Position numbers and translations under genes: made by a program
Notes under the pieces: model-generated
What the model was told of the DNA's origin: nothing
Databases searched by the model: none
The model's input: only the letters and a program-made list of their open reading frames with translations
Assembly (NCBI RefSeq): GCF_003122325.1
Contig: NZ_QFBC01000012.1
Location: forward strand, 124,001 to 188,000
Length of the DNA stretch: 64,000 nt
Origin: Rhizobium album
GTDB taxonomy: Bacteria; Pseudomonadota; Alphaproteobacteria; Rhizobiales; Rhizobiaceae
Direction of reading: 5' to 3'
Shown: piece by piece, positions 16,608 through 25,096 of the stretch
Layout of the letters: every line of letters begins with the position of its first letter
How positions within the stretch are numbered: position 1 is the stretch's first letter

Positions 16608-17653
16608 ACTCTCCGCTGACCCTTCCGGCGATCTGCCGCTCGGCGCGCGCGCATGTCGCCCTGGCCGCCATTGCCACCATTGCGGCAATCGTCATCCTGC
16701 CGCAGGCGGCACCGCTCTACACGCTGATCAACGTCACTCTTTATCTCTCCATGGGCGTCTTCGCGCTCAGCCTGGCGCTGCTCTGGGGATATGGCGGCAT
16801 CCTCTGCTTCGGGCAGTCGGCTTTCTTCGGCCTCGGCGCCTATGCCTATGCCATCGCCGCCATCAACTTCGGCGACACGACCCTGGCTGCCGCCATGGCC
16901 ATGCTGGTCCCGGCGATCTTTGCCGCCGGCCTCGGTTACTTCCTCTTCTACGGTCGCCTCAACGACGTCTATCTCGGCGTCATCACCCTGACGGTGACGC
17001 TCATCCTGTTCAAGCTGATCAACAGCACCGGCGGCGACGCATGGCGCATCGGCACGGCGCGCCTCGGCGGCTTCAACGGCATCCCCAATACGCCGCTGCT
17101 AACCCTGCCCTTCAGCCGCGTGCCCCTCACCCCGGCGCAGATGTTCTCCCTGGCGGCCATCGCGCTGTTCGGCGTCTATACCTTCAGCAAGGGCCTGCTC
17201 GCCACCCGCTTCGGCCGCGCCGTCATCGCCGTGCGCGAAAACGAAATGCGCGCCGAGCTGCTCGGCTATAACGCCCGCCGCCTGAAACTGTCGATCTTCG
17301 TGATCTCCGCCGCCATCGCCGGTCTTGCCGGATTGCTGTTCGCCAACTCCGTCTTCGTCAGCCCCACCATGTTCAGCCTGTCGATGGCCGCGCAGGTGCT
17401 GATCTGGGTGGTGGTCGGCGGGCTGGGCACGCTGTTCGGCCCGGTCGCCGCCTGCTTCGCGCTGCAGATGGGCACGACCGCCCTCGGCAAGCTCGGCATC
17501 GTCGATCCCAACATCGTGCTCGGCGTCGTGCTGATCGTCTTCGTGGTCTTCGTCCCGGGGGGCATCCAGCCGGCGCTGGCCAATCTCCTCGCCCGGCTTT
17601 CCGCATCGCGATCGCCGGCCGGCGACGGCGTTGCCAGGGAGGTGACGCGATGA
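16604..17653 (+). CDS. livM: HAAT ABC permease (LivM/UrtC type)
   Basis: A 349-residue permease with hydrophobic segments from residue 20 onward. The conserved LivM loop LWGYGGILCFGQSAFFGLGAY and the motif FVVFVPGGIQP near the C-terminus are clear; the latter is common in UrtC. It starts 4 bases inside livH and ends 4 bases inside livG. The DVYLGVITLTVTL stretch is also typical of the urea-type branch, supporting an amide- or urea-like substrate. Confidence 0.92.
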   Translation: MNSPLTLPAICRSARAHVALAAIATIAAIVILPQAAPLYTLINVTLYLSMGVFALSLALLWGYGGILCFGQSAFFGLGAYAYAIAAINFGDTTLAAAMAMLVPAIFAAGLGYFLFYGRLNDVYLGVITLTVTLILFKLINSTGGDAWRIGTARLGGFNGIPNTPLLTLPFSRVPLTPAQMFSLAAIALFGVYTFSKGLLATRFGRAVIAVRENEMRAELLGYNARRLKLSIFVISAAIAGLAGLLFANSVFVSPTMFSLSMAAQVLIWVVVGGLGTLFGPVAACFALQMGTTALGKLGIVDPNIVLGVVLIVFVVFVPGGIQPALANLLARLSASRSPAGDGVAREVTR

Positions 17654-18372
17654 GCGGCAATCTTCTCGAAGCCCAGGGCGTCGCCATGCATTTCGGCGGC
17701 GTCAAGGCGCTCGACGGCATCGACTTCACCCTGAAAAAGGGCGAGCTGCGCTGCCTGATCGGCCCGAACGGCGCCGGCAAGACCACCTTCTTCCGCTGCC
17801 TCACCGGCACTCACAAGCCGACGCATGGCCGCATCCTGTTTCGCGGCGAAGACATCGCCGGCCGAGAACGCCACGAGATCGCCCGCGCCGGCATGGGCGT
17901 CAAGACGCAGGTGCCGAGCCTGTTCGACGGCCTGAGCGTGCACGAAAACCTCTGGCTTGCCTTGCGGACGGTGCGCAGCAGCCGCGACCGCGAAACGAAG
18001 ATCGACGAGGTGATGGAGCGCGTCGGCATCGGCGCCCTGCGCCACGGCATCCTCGGCCGTATGGCCCACGGCCAGCGCCAGCTGGTCGAGCTCGCCATGG
18101 TCGTCGCCAGCGATCCCGAACTCGTGCTGCTCGATGAGCCGGCCGCCGGCATGACCGATGGCGAGGTGGAACGCCTCGCCTCGATCATCCGCGATCTCAA
18201 CCGCAGCCATACCGTCGTCGTCGTCGAGCACGACATGCAGTTCATCCGCATGATCGCCGACTTCGTCACCGTTTTCCACCAGGGTCGCATCCTGGTCGAA
18301 GGCCCGGTCGGCGAGGTTCTTGCCAACCCGGTGGTGCGCGACGTCTATCTGGGAAAAAAACATGCCGCATGA
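17650..18372 (+). CDS. livG: HAAT ABC ATP-binding protein (LivG/UrtD type)
   Basis: A 240-residue ATPase with Walker A GPNGAGKTTFF near residue 37, signature region MAHGQRQLVELAM, Walker B LVLLDEPAAGM and switch histidine in VVVEHDMQFI. The C-terminus ANPVVRDVYLGKKHA is typical. It overlaps livM by 4 bases and livF by 11. The degenerate AHGQ in place of SGGQ is seen in UrtD-type subunits. Confidence 0.92.
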   Translation: MSGNLLEAQGVAMHFGGVKALDGIDFTLKKGELRCLIGPNGAGKTTFFRCLTGTHKPTHGRILFRGEDIAGRERHEIARAGMGVKTQVPSLFDGLSVHENLWLALRTVRSSRDRETKIDEVMERVGIGALRHGILGRMAHGQRQLVELAMVVASDPELVLLDEPAAGMTDGEVERLASIIRDLNRSHTVVVVEHDMQFIRMIADFVTVFHQGRILVEGPVGEVLANPVVRDVYLGKKHAA

Positions 18373-19075
18373 GCTTCTCTCCACCCGCAGCCTGCGCTCC
18401 GGCTACGGCCGCATCCCGGTGCTGTTCGGCATCGACCTCACCATCGCGGCAGGAGAATTCGTCGGTGTTCTCGGCCATAACGGCATGGGCAAATCGACCT
18501 TCCTGCGCACGGTGATGGGGCATATTCCGGCAACCGAAGGAACCGTGTCCTTCGCCGGCCAGGATATCACCCGCGCCTCGCCGGCGGCCCGCGCCCGCGC
18601 CGGGCTGGGTTATGTGCCGCAGGGCCGGCAGATCTTTCCGGCACTCTCCGTCATCGACAATTTGCGCGTCGGCGCGGCGCACAAGACATCGGCCGAGGCG
18701 CAGGCCGTCATCGAGCAGGTGATCGAGGAACTGCCGCGCCTGAAACCGATCCTGACGCGGGCGGGCGGCGTTCTCTCCGGCGGCGAGCAGCAGATCCTGG
18801 CGCTCGCCCGCTGCCTCTGCTCCGAACCGAAACTCATCCTGCTCGACGAGCCGACGGAAGGTATCCAGCCCTCGATCATCGAGGAAATGAAGGACACGCT
18901 GAAGGCGCTGGCCGTCAAGCGTGGCCTGTCGATCCTGCTGGTCGAACAGAACCTGGAATTCATCAGCGATCTCGCAACCCGCGTGCTCACCATCAAGCGC
19001 GGCCAGCTCTCCGGCGAAATCGACCCCCGCAAACTGCACGACGCCGATCTGGCGGGCGACATCCTGCCCGCCTGA
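18362..19075 (+). CDS. livF: HAAT ABC ATP-binding protein (LivF/UrtE type)
   Basis: A 237-residue ATPase with Walker A GHNGMGKSTFL, signature LSGGEQQILALAR, Walker B LILLDEPTEGIQPSII and VEQNLEFI at the switch position. The His-Asn variant GHNGMGK of Walker A and EGIQPSII are features of UrtE-like proteins. The ATG at 18362 lies 11 bases inside livG. It is the last transporter component before the enzymes of this operon. Confidence 0.92.
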   Translation: MPHELLSTRSLRSGYGRIPVLFGIDLTIAAGEFVGVLGHNGMGKSTFLRTVMGHIPATEGTVSFAGQDITRASPAARARAGLGYVPQGRQIFPALSVIDNLRVGAAHKTSAEAQAVIEQVIEELPRLKPILTRAGGVLSGGEQQILALARCLCSEPKLILLDEPTEGIQPSIIEEMKDTLKALAVKRGLSILLVEQNLEFISDLATRVLTIKRGQLSGEIDPRKLHDADLAGDILPA

Positions 19076-19102
19076 GCCCCATCAGCCATCAACGAGGTTA
19101 CC

Positions 19103-19402
19103 ATGATCACCATCACCGCCATCATCCGCGTCCGCCAGGGTTACGAACAGACCATGGCGCAGGCCCTGCTCGAAGTTGCCGAACATGTGCGCGCCAACGA
19201 GCCGGACACCCAGGGTTTCTTCATCTCCCAGGATGAAAAGGACCCCCGCGTTTTCACCACATATGAGCGCTTCACCGACCGGGCGGCCATGGACACGCAC
19301 AACAATTCCGCCGTCGTCGCGCGCTTCTTCGGCATCGCCAAGCCGATCCTCGACGGCGACGTCATCCTGATCACCGCCAACGAAATTTCGACCAAGGCCT
19401 GA
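19103..19402 (+). CDS. Small antibiotic-biosynthesis-monooxygenase-fold protein
   Basis: A 99-residue dimeric alpha/beta-barrel (ABM, YgiN-like) protein, as shown by MITITAIIRVRQGYEQTMAQ, EPDTQGFFISQDEKDP and the FTTYERFTDRAAMDTHNNS region. Relatives oxidise quinols, degrade haem or act as small stress-linked monooxygenases, usually without cofactor. It lies 27 bases after livF and 29 before the aldehyde dehydrogenase, so it belongs to the operon. It may hydroxylate or detoxify an intermediate. The substrate is not evident. Confidence 0.82.
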   Translation: MITITAIIRVRQGYEQTMAQALLEVAEHVRANEPDTQGFFISQDEKDPRVFTTYERFTDRAAMDTHNNSAVVARFFGIAKPILDGDVILITANEISTKA

Positions 19403-19431
19403 GACCGGCGACAAGAGAGGAGACACCAGAC

Positions 19432-20931
19432 ATGAACGCACCCGTCACGCTCAACCGGCTCGGTCCCGACGCCGCCCGTTTCGTCGCCAAGGAGAAGAAG
19501 CTCTTCATCGACGGCCAGTGGGTCACCGCCCAGAGCGGCGGAACGATCGATGTCATCGACCCGGCGACCGGCCGCGTCTTCGACCGCGTGCCCGATGGCA
19601 AGGCCGGCGACATCGACCGCGCCGTGGCCGCCGCCCGCCGCGCCTTCGATGACGGCCCCTGGGCGACGATGACGCCTGCCGAGCGCGGCAAGCTGGTCTG
19701 GCGCCTGGGCGACCTGGTGGAAAAACATGCCGACGAACTGGCCGAACTCGAAGCGCTCGACAACGGCAAACCGGTGACCGATGCCCGCAACGGCGACGTC
19801 GCCTTTTCCTATGAACTGCTGCGCTATATGGCCGGCTGGAGCACGAAGATCTGTGGCCAGACCATTCCGCTCTCCGCAGGTGCGCCGTTCCACGCCTACA
19901 CACTGCGGGAACCCGTTGGCGTCTGCGGCCAGATCGTGCCGTGGAATTTCTCGTTTATGATGGCGGTGTGGAAAGTTGCTCCGGCGCTGGCGGCCGGCTG
20001 CACCATCGTGCTGAAACCCGCCGAGCAGACACCGCTGACAGCGCTCAGGCTCGCCGAACTGGTCGAGGAAGCCGGCTTCCCGGCCGGCGTCTTCAACGTC
20101 GTCACCGGTTATGGCGAGACGGCGGGGGCCGCGCTGGCGGCCCATCCGGATGTCGACAAGGTGGCCTTTACCGGCTCCACCGAAGTCGGCAAGAAGATCC
20201 TCGACGCCGCCAAGGGCAACCTGAAGAAGGTGTCGCTCGAACTCGGCGGCAAGTCGCCGATGATCGTCTTTGCCGATGCCGATCCGGCCGTGGCCATCCC
20301 GGCCATCGCCTACGGCATCTTCTACAATATGGGCCAGACCTGCACCGCCGGCACGCGCCTCTACGTCCACAAGGACATCGCCGATACGATCCTCGCCGGC
20401 CTCAAGGATTTTGCCGCCTCGATGACCATCGGCGTCGGCCTCGATCCGAAGACGCAGATCGGCCCGCTGGTCTCGCAGGAGCAGTTCGACCGGGTGACCG
20501 CCTACGTCAAGGCCGGAGTCGCCGATGGCGCAACGCTGTTCTACGGCGGTGCGCGCTGTGGCTCGGAAGGCTATTTCCTGCAGCCGACCATTTTGACGGA
20601 AACCAAGCCGCATATGTCCGTGGTCAAGGAAGAGATTTTTGGACCGGTGCTGGTGGTGGCGACCTTCGACGATGACGGCATCGATGCCATCGTCAAGGAA
20701 GCCAACGACTCGATCTACGGCCTGGCGGCCAGCGTCTTCACCCGCGATGTCAGCCGCGCCCACAAGGTCGCCAAAAAGCTCAAGGCCGGCACGATCGGGG
20801 TCAATACCCATCATGTCATCGATCCCGCCTTGCCGTTCGGCGGCTTCAACCAGTCCGGCTGGGGACGCGAACAGGGCTATGAGGCGATCCTGCTCTATAC
20901 GGAAGTCAAGTCGGTGGGCATTGCCCTCTGA
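19432..20931 (+). CDS. Aldehyde dehydrogenase (phenylacetaldehyde/betaine-aldehyde dehydrogenase-like)
   Basis: A 499-residue NAD-dependent aldehyde dehydrogenase with Asn172 (VPWNFSF), FTGSTEVG at 246-253, general base Glu270 (LELGGKS) and catalytic Cys304 (MGQTCTAGT). Length and the N-terminal region resemble FeaB-type phenylacetaldehyde dehydrogenases, but substrate cannot be read from these motifs. It is preceded by an AGAGGAGA ribosome site. Within the operon it could oxidise an aldehyde released by the aldolase at 22338 or by the monooxygenase-fold protein. Confidence 0.9.
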   Translation: MNAPVTLNRLGPDAARFVAKEKKLFIDGQWVTAQSGGTIDVIDPATGRVFDRVPDGKAGDIDRAVAAARRAFDDGPWATMTPAERGKLVWRLGDLVEKHADELAELEALDNGKPVTDARNGDVAFSYELLRYMAGWSTKICGQTIPLSAGAPFHAYTLREPVGVCGQIVPWNFSFMMAVWKVAPALAAGCTIVLKPAEQTPLTALRLAELVEEAGFPAGVFNVVTGYGETAGAALAAHPDVDKVAFTGSTEVGKKILDAAKGNLKKVSLELGGKSPMIVFADADPAVAIPAIAYGIFYNMGQTCTAGTRLYVHKDIADTILAGLKDFAASMTIGVGLDPKTQIGPLVSQEQFDRVTAYVKAGVADGATLFYGGARCGSEGYFLQPTILTETKPHMSVVKEEIFGPVLVVATFDDDGIDAIVKEANDSIYGLAASVFTRDVSRAHKVAKKLKAGTIGVNTHHVIDPALPFGGFNQSGWGREQGYEAILLYTEVKSVGIAL

Positions 20932-21000
20932 CAAGCGATTTCGGCACGGCGGCTTTCCGGCCGCCGTGCCTGCGATATGACGGCAAGGAAATCAGCTTTC

Positions 21001-22221
21001 ATGCATAACCTGAAAATCGACGGCGACCGGCTTTGGAACAGCATCCTGGAAACCGCAGCCTTCGGCGGCACGCCGGATGGCGGCGTCCGGCGCCTGACGC
21101 TGTCCGGGGAGGACCGCGCCGTCCGCGACTGGTTCCGGCACAAGGCAGAAACACTCGGCTGCCGCGTCAGCGTCGACGCAGTCGGCAACATGTTCGCCGT
21201 CCGGCCGGGGAGCGATGCTGAAGCCTTGCCGATCGCCATCGGCAGCCATCTCGACACGCAGCCCACCGGCGGCAAGTTCGACGGTATTTTGGGCGTGCTG
21301 GCCGGCCTCGAAATCCTGCAGACGCTGCAGGACGCCGGTTATCAAACCCGCCGGCCGCTGATGGTGGTCAACTGGACGAACGAGGAGGGCGCGCGCTTTT
21401 CCCCCGCCATGCTCGGCTCCGGCGTCTACGCCGGCGTGTTCGACCGCACCTATGCCGAAAGCCGGGTGGATGCCGAGGGCATCACCTTTGCCGATGCCAT
21501 CGAGGCAATCGACTATCGCGGCGAAACACCGATCGGCGAGCCGCGTTTCGCCGCGATGTTCGAGCTTCATATCGAGCAGGGGCCGGTGCTGGAACGCGAG
21601 GCGTTCGATATCGGCGCCGTCACCGGCGTCCAGGCGATGCGCTGGTACGACCTGACCGTCATCGGCCGCGAATCGCATGCCGGCTCGACGCCGATGGATA
21701 TGCGGCAGGACGCGCTTGCCGATGCGGCAAACCTCATCCTGACCACTCAGGACATTGCCCGAAGGCATGGCGGCATGGCGACGACGGGGCAGATCGGCAT
21801 AACCAGCCCCTCGCGCAACGTCATCCCCGGCAAGGTGACGATGAGCCTCGACCTGCGCCACGAAAACGACGATACATTGCAGGCAATGGAACAAGACGTC
21901 CGCGCCGCCATGCAACGGCAATGCGGCGAACGCGCGGTGCTGACGGGCATTTGGGACAGCCCGGCGGTGCACTTCGACGCCGGCTGCCTGGCGGCGATCC
22001 GCGACGGCGCGGCAGCCGCCGGCGCCAGCCATCGCGACATCGTCTCCGGCGCCGGCCACGATTCCGTTTACATCTCCCGCGTTGCATCGACGGCTATGAT
22101 CTTCGTTCCCTGCAAGGACGGCCTGAGCCACAACCCGGCGGAAAGTGCCACCAGGGAGCAATGCACGCTCGGCGCCCAGACGCTGCTGAACGCGGTGCTG
22201 GCCTATGGAGAGCAGCAGTAG
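21001..22221 (+). CDS. M20-family Zn-dependent amidohydrolase (N-carbamoyl-amino-acid hydrolase / allantoate amidohydrolase type)
   Basis: A 406-residue metallohydrolase of the HyuC/AmaB/AllC group. Metal-binding patterns are seen in IAIGSHLDTQPTGGKFDG, NWTNEEGARFSPAML and ELHIEQGPVLE. Late motifs are GAGHDSVYIS and IFVPCKDGLSHNP. Such enzymes split N-carbamoyl or ureido groups, releasing ammonia and CO2 with an amino acid. The start was taken at the ATG 21001 (MHNLKIDGDRLW), the usual family beginning; an ATG 24 bases earlier is possible. In an operon with a urea/amide-type importer it probably hydrolyses the imported compound. It could pair with the HyuA/HyuB proteins encoded at 59757-63392. 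Confidence 0.88.
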   Translation: MHNLKIDGDRLWNSILETAAFGGTPDGGVRRLTLSGEDRAVRDWFRHKAETLGCRVSVDAVGNMFAVRPGSDAEALPIAIGSHLDTQPTGGKFDGILGVLAGLEILQTLQDAGYQTRRPLMVVNWTNEEGARFSPAMLGSGVYAGVFDRTYAESRVDAEGITFADAIEAIDYRGETPIGEPRFAAMFELHIEQGPVLEREAFDIGAVTGVQAMRWYDLTVIGRESHAGSTPMDMRQDALADAANLILTTQDIARRHGGMATTGQIGITSPSRNVIPGKVTMSLDLRHENDDTLQAMEQDVRAAMQRQCGERAVLTGIWDSPAVHFDAGCLAAIRDGAAAAGASHRDIVSGAGHDSVYISRVASTAMIFVPCKDGLSHNPAESATREQCTLGAQTLLNAVLAYGEQQ

Positions 22222-22337
22222 GCTGTGCATGGACCACCTCCGTGGAAATCGACAGCCCCACGTCGAAGCCGGCTTGTCCGCCCATTTCTTTGTGATTATT
22301 GCTGCCGCAATCCATCATCGCAGAACCGGAGGACGGC

Positions 22338-23102
22338 ATGCAGGACTTTCGCAACAGGTGCATCGAACGGGATTTCATCGTCGGCACCTTCGCCGCCATT
22401 CCCCATCCCGTCGCCGTCGAGGTGACGGCGCAGGCCGGGCCGGAATTCATCTGCGTCGACTGGGAGCACTCGCAGATCAGCCGCGAACGCATCGAGGATT
22501 TGTTGCGCGCCGCCGATGTCCATCGTGTGCCGGCAATCGTCCGGGTGCCGGGGCATGCGCCGGAGGCGATTGCCGCCGTTCTCGACGCGGGTGCAGCAGG
22601 CGTGCTCGTGCCGCGCGTTTCGACGGCCGCCCAGGCGCGGACCGCCGTCGATGCGACCCGTTACCCGCCGCTCGGCAGCCGTGGCGTCGGCCCCGGCCGG
22701 GCATCCGGCTACGGTTACCGCATGCCGGGTTACCTCGAAAGGGCCAACAGCGATCTGTTGCTCGCCGTCCAGATCGAGACCGCCGACGGCCTTGCCAATG
22801 TCGACGAAATTGCCGCGGTCGACGGTGTCGACGTGATCTTCATCGGCCCTGCCGATCTTTCGGTCTCGATCGGCGCCACAGGCCCGGCCGGCCAGGAGCA
22901 ATTGCACAAGGCGATCGAGACCATCACGGCCGCCGCCCTCAAGGCCGGACGCGCCGTCGGCATCTTCCGGCCCACCGCCGACGATATCGGCCACTGGCGC
23001 GGCATCGGCATCAGCTTCTACCTGCTGGCCAGCGACACCATGTTCCTCGGCGCCGCCGTCGCAGCCGGCATCGCCAAGGCGCGGGCTTCGGCCGAAACAT
23101 AA
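22338..23102 (+). CDS. HpcH/HpaI-family aldolase
   Basis: A 254-residue class II (metal-dependent) aldolase of the 2,4-dihydroxyhept-2-ene-1,7-dioate / 4-hydroxy-2-oxo-acid group, which releases pyruvate or a related oxo-acid plus an aldehyde. Active-site residues are His44 (VDWEHSQ), Arg69 (AIVRVPG), metal ligand Glu147 (VQIETADG) and Asp173 (GPADLSVSIG). A GGAGG site precedes the ATG at 22338. It is the last gene of the operon, 116 bases after the amidohydrolase. A second relative is at 51315-52130, also ending a HAAT operon. Confidence 0.88.
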   Translation: MQDFRNRCIERDFIVGTFAAIPHPVAVEVTAQAGPEFICVDWEHSQISRERIEDLLRAADVHRVPAIVRVPGHAPEAIAAVLDAGAAGVLVPRVSTAAQARTAVDATRYPPLGSRGVGPGRASGYGYRMPGYLERANSDLLLAVQIETADGLANVDEIAAVDGVDVIFIGPADLSVSIGATGPAGQEQLHKAIETITAAALKAGRAVGIFRPTADDIGHWRGIGISFYLLASDTMFLGAAVAAGIAKARASAET

Positions 23103-23278
23103 GGCGACACAGTCTTCCCTGAGGGCGCGTGATCCGGACGACCGATGGCGCCGGATTGTGGACAGCCGTTACCGGTGCGTGTAGTCTTGCAGTCGAACGG
23201 CATGACATGGTTCGTCAGGATTTTTCCCGCGAAGCTGACGTGCAGCACGGGTGAAGGCAGCACGGGTAAAGGGTGACC

Positions 23279-23440
23279 ATGACCGACAATATCGTCCAGT
23301 TCCGCAAGAAGAAACCGGCCGAGCCGCAGAAGCCGACGCCCACGCCGCGCTGGGCCAAAAAACTGCTCACGGTCCTTGCAGTCGCCGCCGCCTTCGTCCT
23401 GGCCTATGCCTACTTCTCGCTGACCGGGGCACCGGCCTAA
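23279..23440 (+). CDS. Small single-span membrane protein, unknown function
   Basis: A 53-residue ORF beginning MTDNIVQFRKKKPAEPQKPT. The N-terminal half is lysine- and proline-rich and cytoplasmic in character. A hydrophobic helix spans about residues 29-48, followed by LTGAPA. An AAAGGGTGA ribosome site precedes the ATG at 23279. The stop overlaps the stop of the convergent exporter gene by 4 bases. The upstream 176 bases hold a repeated GCAGCACGGGT (around 23240 and 23257) but no other gene. No family is recognised; the positive-inside charge pattern supports a real small membrane protein. Confidence 0.7.
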   Translation: MTDNIVQFRKKKPAEPQKPTPTPRWAKKLLTVLAVAAAFVLAYAYFSLTGAPA

Positions 23441-24045
23441 CCGCCCGTCAGAAGCCTGAGCGCGATCAGCCACATCACTGCGGCAATGATCCCTTCCAGA
23501 ATGCGCCATGCCACCGGTCGGGAAAAGAGCGGCGCAAGATGGCGTGCGCCGAAACCGAGCGCAAAGAAGAAAACGAACGAGGCGCAGGTGGCGCCGAGCG
23601 CAAAAGACGGGCGCTGACCGGGAAACTGGCTGGCGATCGATCCCAGCAGCACCACCGTATCCAGCCACACATGCGGATTGAGCCATGTCAGCGCCATGCA
23701 GGTCAAAAGCGTCGCCTTCAGGCTTGACGTACCGGCATTCTGCACTGAAAGCGCCTCCGTTGAGGTCAGCGCCGAGCGCAGGCTCCGGTCTCCATACCAG
23801 ATCAGGAATGCCGCCCCGCCATACCGCATGACCGGTTCGAGCCACGGCAATACCGCTGTCGCCCGGGCGAGGCTCGAAACGCCGAACACGATCAGCACCG
23901 CATCGGAAAGGGCGCAGGTCAGCACGACCGGCAGCACATGCTCCCGTTTCAGCCCCTGCCGCAGCACGAAGGCATTCTGCGCCCCGATTGCGACGATCAG
24001 GCTGAGGCCCATGGAAAATCCGGTCATGAAAATGGAAGGCGACAT
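23437..24045 (-). CDS. argO: LysE/ArgO-family amino-acid exporter
   Basis: A 202-residue membrane protein with five to six hydrophobic segments and the family signature SLIVAIGAQNAFVLRQGLKREH near the N-terminus, NPHVWLDTVVLLGSI in the middle and a C-terminal span. LysE and ArgO export basic amino acids (Lys, Arg) when they accumulate, for example from peptides. It is divergent from a LysG/ArgP-type regulator, the arrangement known from Corynebacterium lysEG. The start at 24043-24045 gives a first membrane helix at residue 6. Confidence 0.9.
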   Translation of the reverse strand: MSPSIFMTGFSMGLSLIVAIGAQNAFVLRQGLKREHVLPVVLTCALSDAVLIVFGVSSLARATAVLPWLEPVMRYGGAAFLIWYGDRSLRSALTSTEALSVQNAGTSSLKATLLTCMALTWLNPHVWLDTVVLLGSIASQFPGQRPSFALGATCASFVFFFALGFGARHLAPLFSRPVAWRILEGIIAAVMWLIALRLLTGG

Positions 24046-24139
24046 TTCGGCTCCGAAGCAAAAGACAGGTCTTGCCTAGCGTCAGTGCAATATTCAGTCT
24101 AATTAAATTGTATAATGATTATTAAGGAAAACTAATCCT
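24046..24139. promoter_or_regulatory. Divergent exporter/regulator control region
   Basis: This 94-base AT-rich stretch separates the exporter from its LysR-type regulator. It contains TATAAT (24111-24116) on the plus strand, about 24 bases before the regulator ATG, and several T-N11-A patterns of the LysR kind in the stretch 24091-24125. No exact operator can be assigned by eye. Confidence 0.45.
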
Positions 24140-25039
24140 ATGCTGGATTATGCCGGCCTGAAGGCCGTTGCCGCCGTGGCGCGTACGGGCAGCTTCGAAA
24201 AAGCCGCCAAGGCATTGAACGTCACGCCATCGGCCATATCGCAGCGGGTCAAGCAGCTGGAGGATCGCCTGGGCGTGGTGCTCGTCGTCCGCGGCAGCCC
24301 CTGCACCGCCACCGAAAAGGGCGAATGGCTCTGCCGCCATGTCGAGCAGGTGGAGATGCTGGAGGGTGGACTTTTCGAGCATCTGCCCTCCCTCGGGCCG
24401 GCGGCCGGCGTTGGCGGACAGGTCACCGTGCACATCGCCACCAATGCCGACAGCCTCGGCACCTGGTTCCTGACGGCGGCAGCGGCCTTCACCCGGCAGA
24501 CCGGCCATCTTCTCAACATCGCCGTCGACGACCAGGACCATACGGCCGAATGGCTGAAAGGCGGCCGTGTGCTGGCGGCGGTCACCGGCCTTGAAAAACC
24601 CGTAACCGGTTGCCGTCGCGTCTTTCTCGGCTCGTTGCGTTATCATGCAACCGCAAGCCCGGATTTCGTCGCCAGCCATTTTCCTCACGGCGTCACAGAA
24701 GCGGGGCTTGCCCGCGCCCCGGCCTTGACCTTCAACCAGAAGGACCGGCTCCAGAGCCTCTGGATGAGGCAGGCATTGCAGCGCGACGTCGCTTTTCCGA
24801 CGCACTGGCTGCCATCGACGCAGGGTTTCGTCGAAGCCGCACTGCTCGGCATGGGCTGGGGCATGAACCCGGTCGCCCTGGTGAAGGACCATCTTGCAGC
24901 CGGAAGGCTGGTCGAACTGCTGCCGGGCGTGACGGTGGATATCCCGCTCTACTGGCAGGTCAACCGGATGGCAGCGGATCAGTTGCGGGCGCTGACGCAG
25001 GCCGTCACCACGGCGGCCCGCGCCGACCTGCAGGCATGA
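24140..25039 (+). CDS. argP: LysR-family regulator, ArgP/LysG type
   Basis: A 299-residue LysR-type regulator. The N-terminal winged helix reads AVARTGSFEKAAKALNVTPS then AISQRVKQLEDRLG. The effector domain contains the ArgP-like HIATNADSLGTWFL and ALTFNQKDRLQ stretches. Proteins of this group sense lysine or arginine and activate the adjacent lysE/argO exporter. It is divergent from that exporter with a 94-base control region between them, fitting this role directly. Confidence 0.9.
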   Translation: MLDYAGLKAVAAVARTGSFEKAAKALNVTPSAISQRVKQLEDRLGVVLVVRGSPCTATEKGEWLCRHVEQVEMLEGGLFEHLPSLGPAAGVGGQVTVHIATNADSLGTWFLTAAAAFTRQTGHLLNIAVDDQDHTAEWLKGGRVLAAVTGLEKPVTGCRRVFLGSLRYHATASPDFVASHFPHGVTEAGLARAPALTFNQKDRLQSLWMRQALQRDVAFPTHWLPSTQGFVEAALLGMGWGMNPVALVKDHLAAGRLVELLPGVTVDIPLYWQVNRMAADQLRALTQAVTTAARADLQA

Positions 25040-25096
25040 TCCGATAACCGCCCGTGTCTTCGAAACAGGCCGGAGCGCCACGTGGTGTGTGCCCCG

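Noticed and set aside
13002-19075. Naming the second HAAT set urtABCDE (urea transporter)
   Set aside because: Several UrtC/UrtD/UrtE-like marks are present, but no urease genes are adjacent and the enzymes point to an amide- or ureido-type compound. Urea specificity is not supported.
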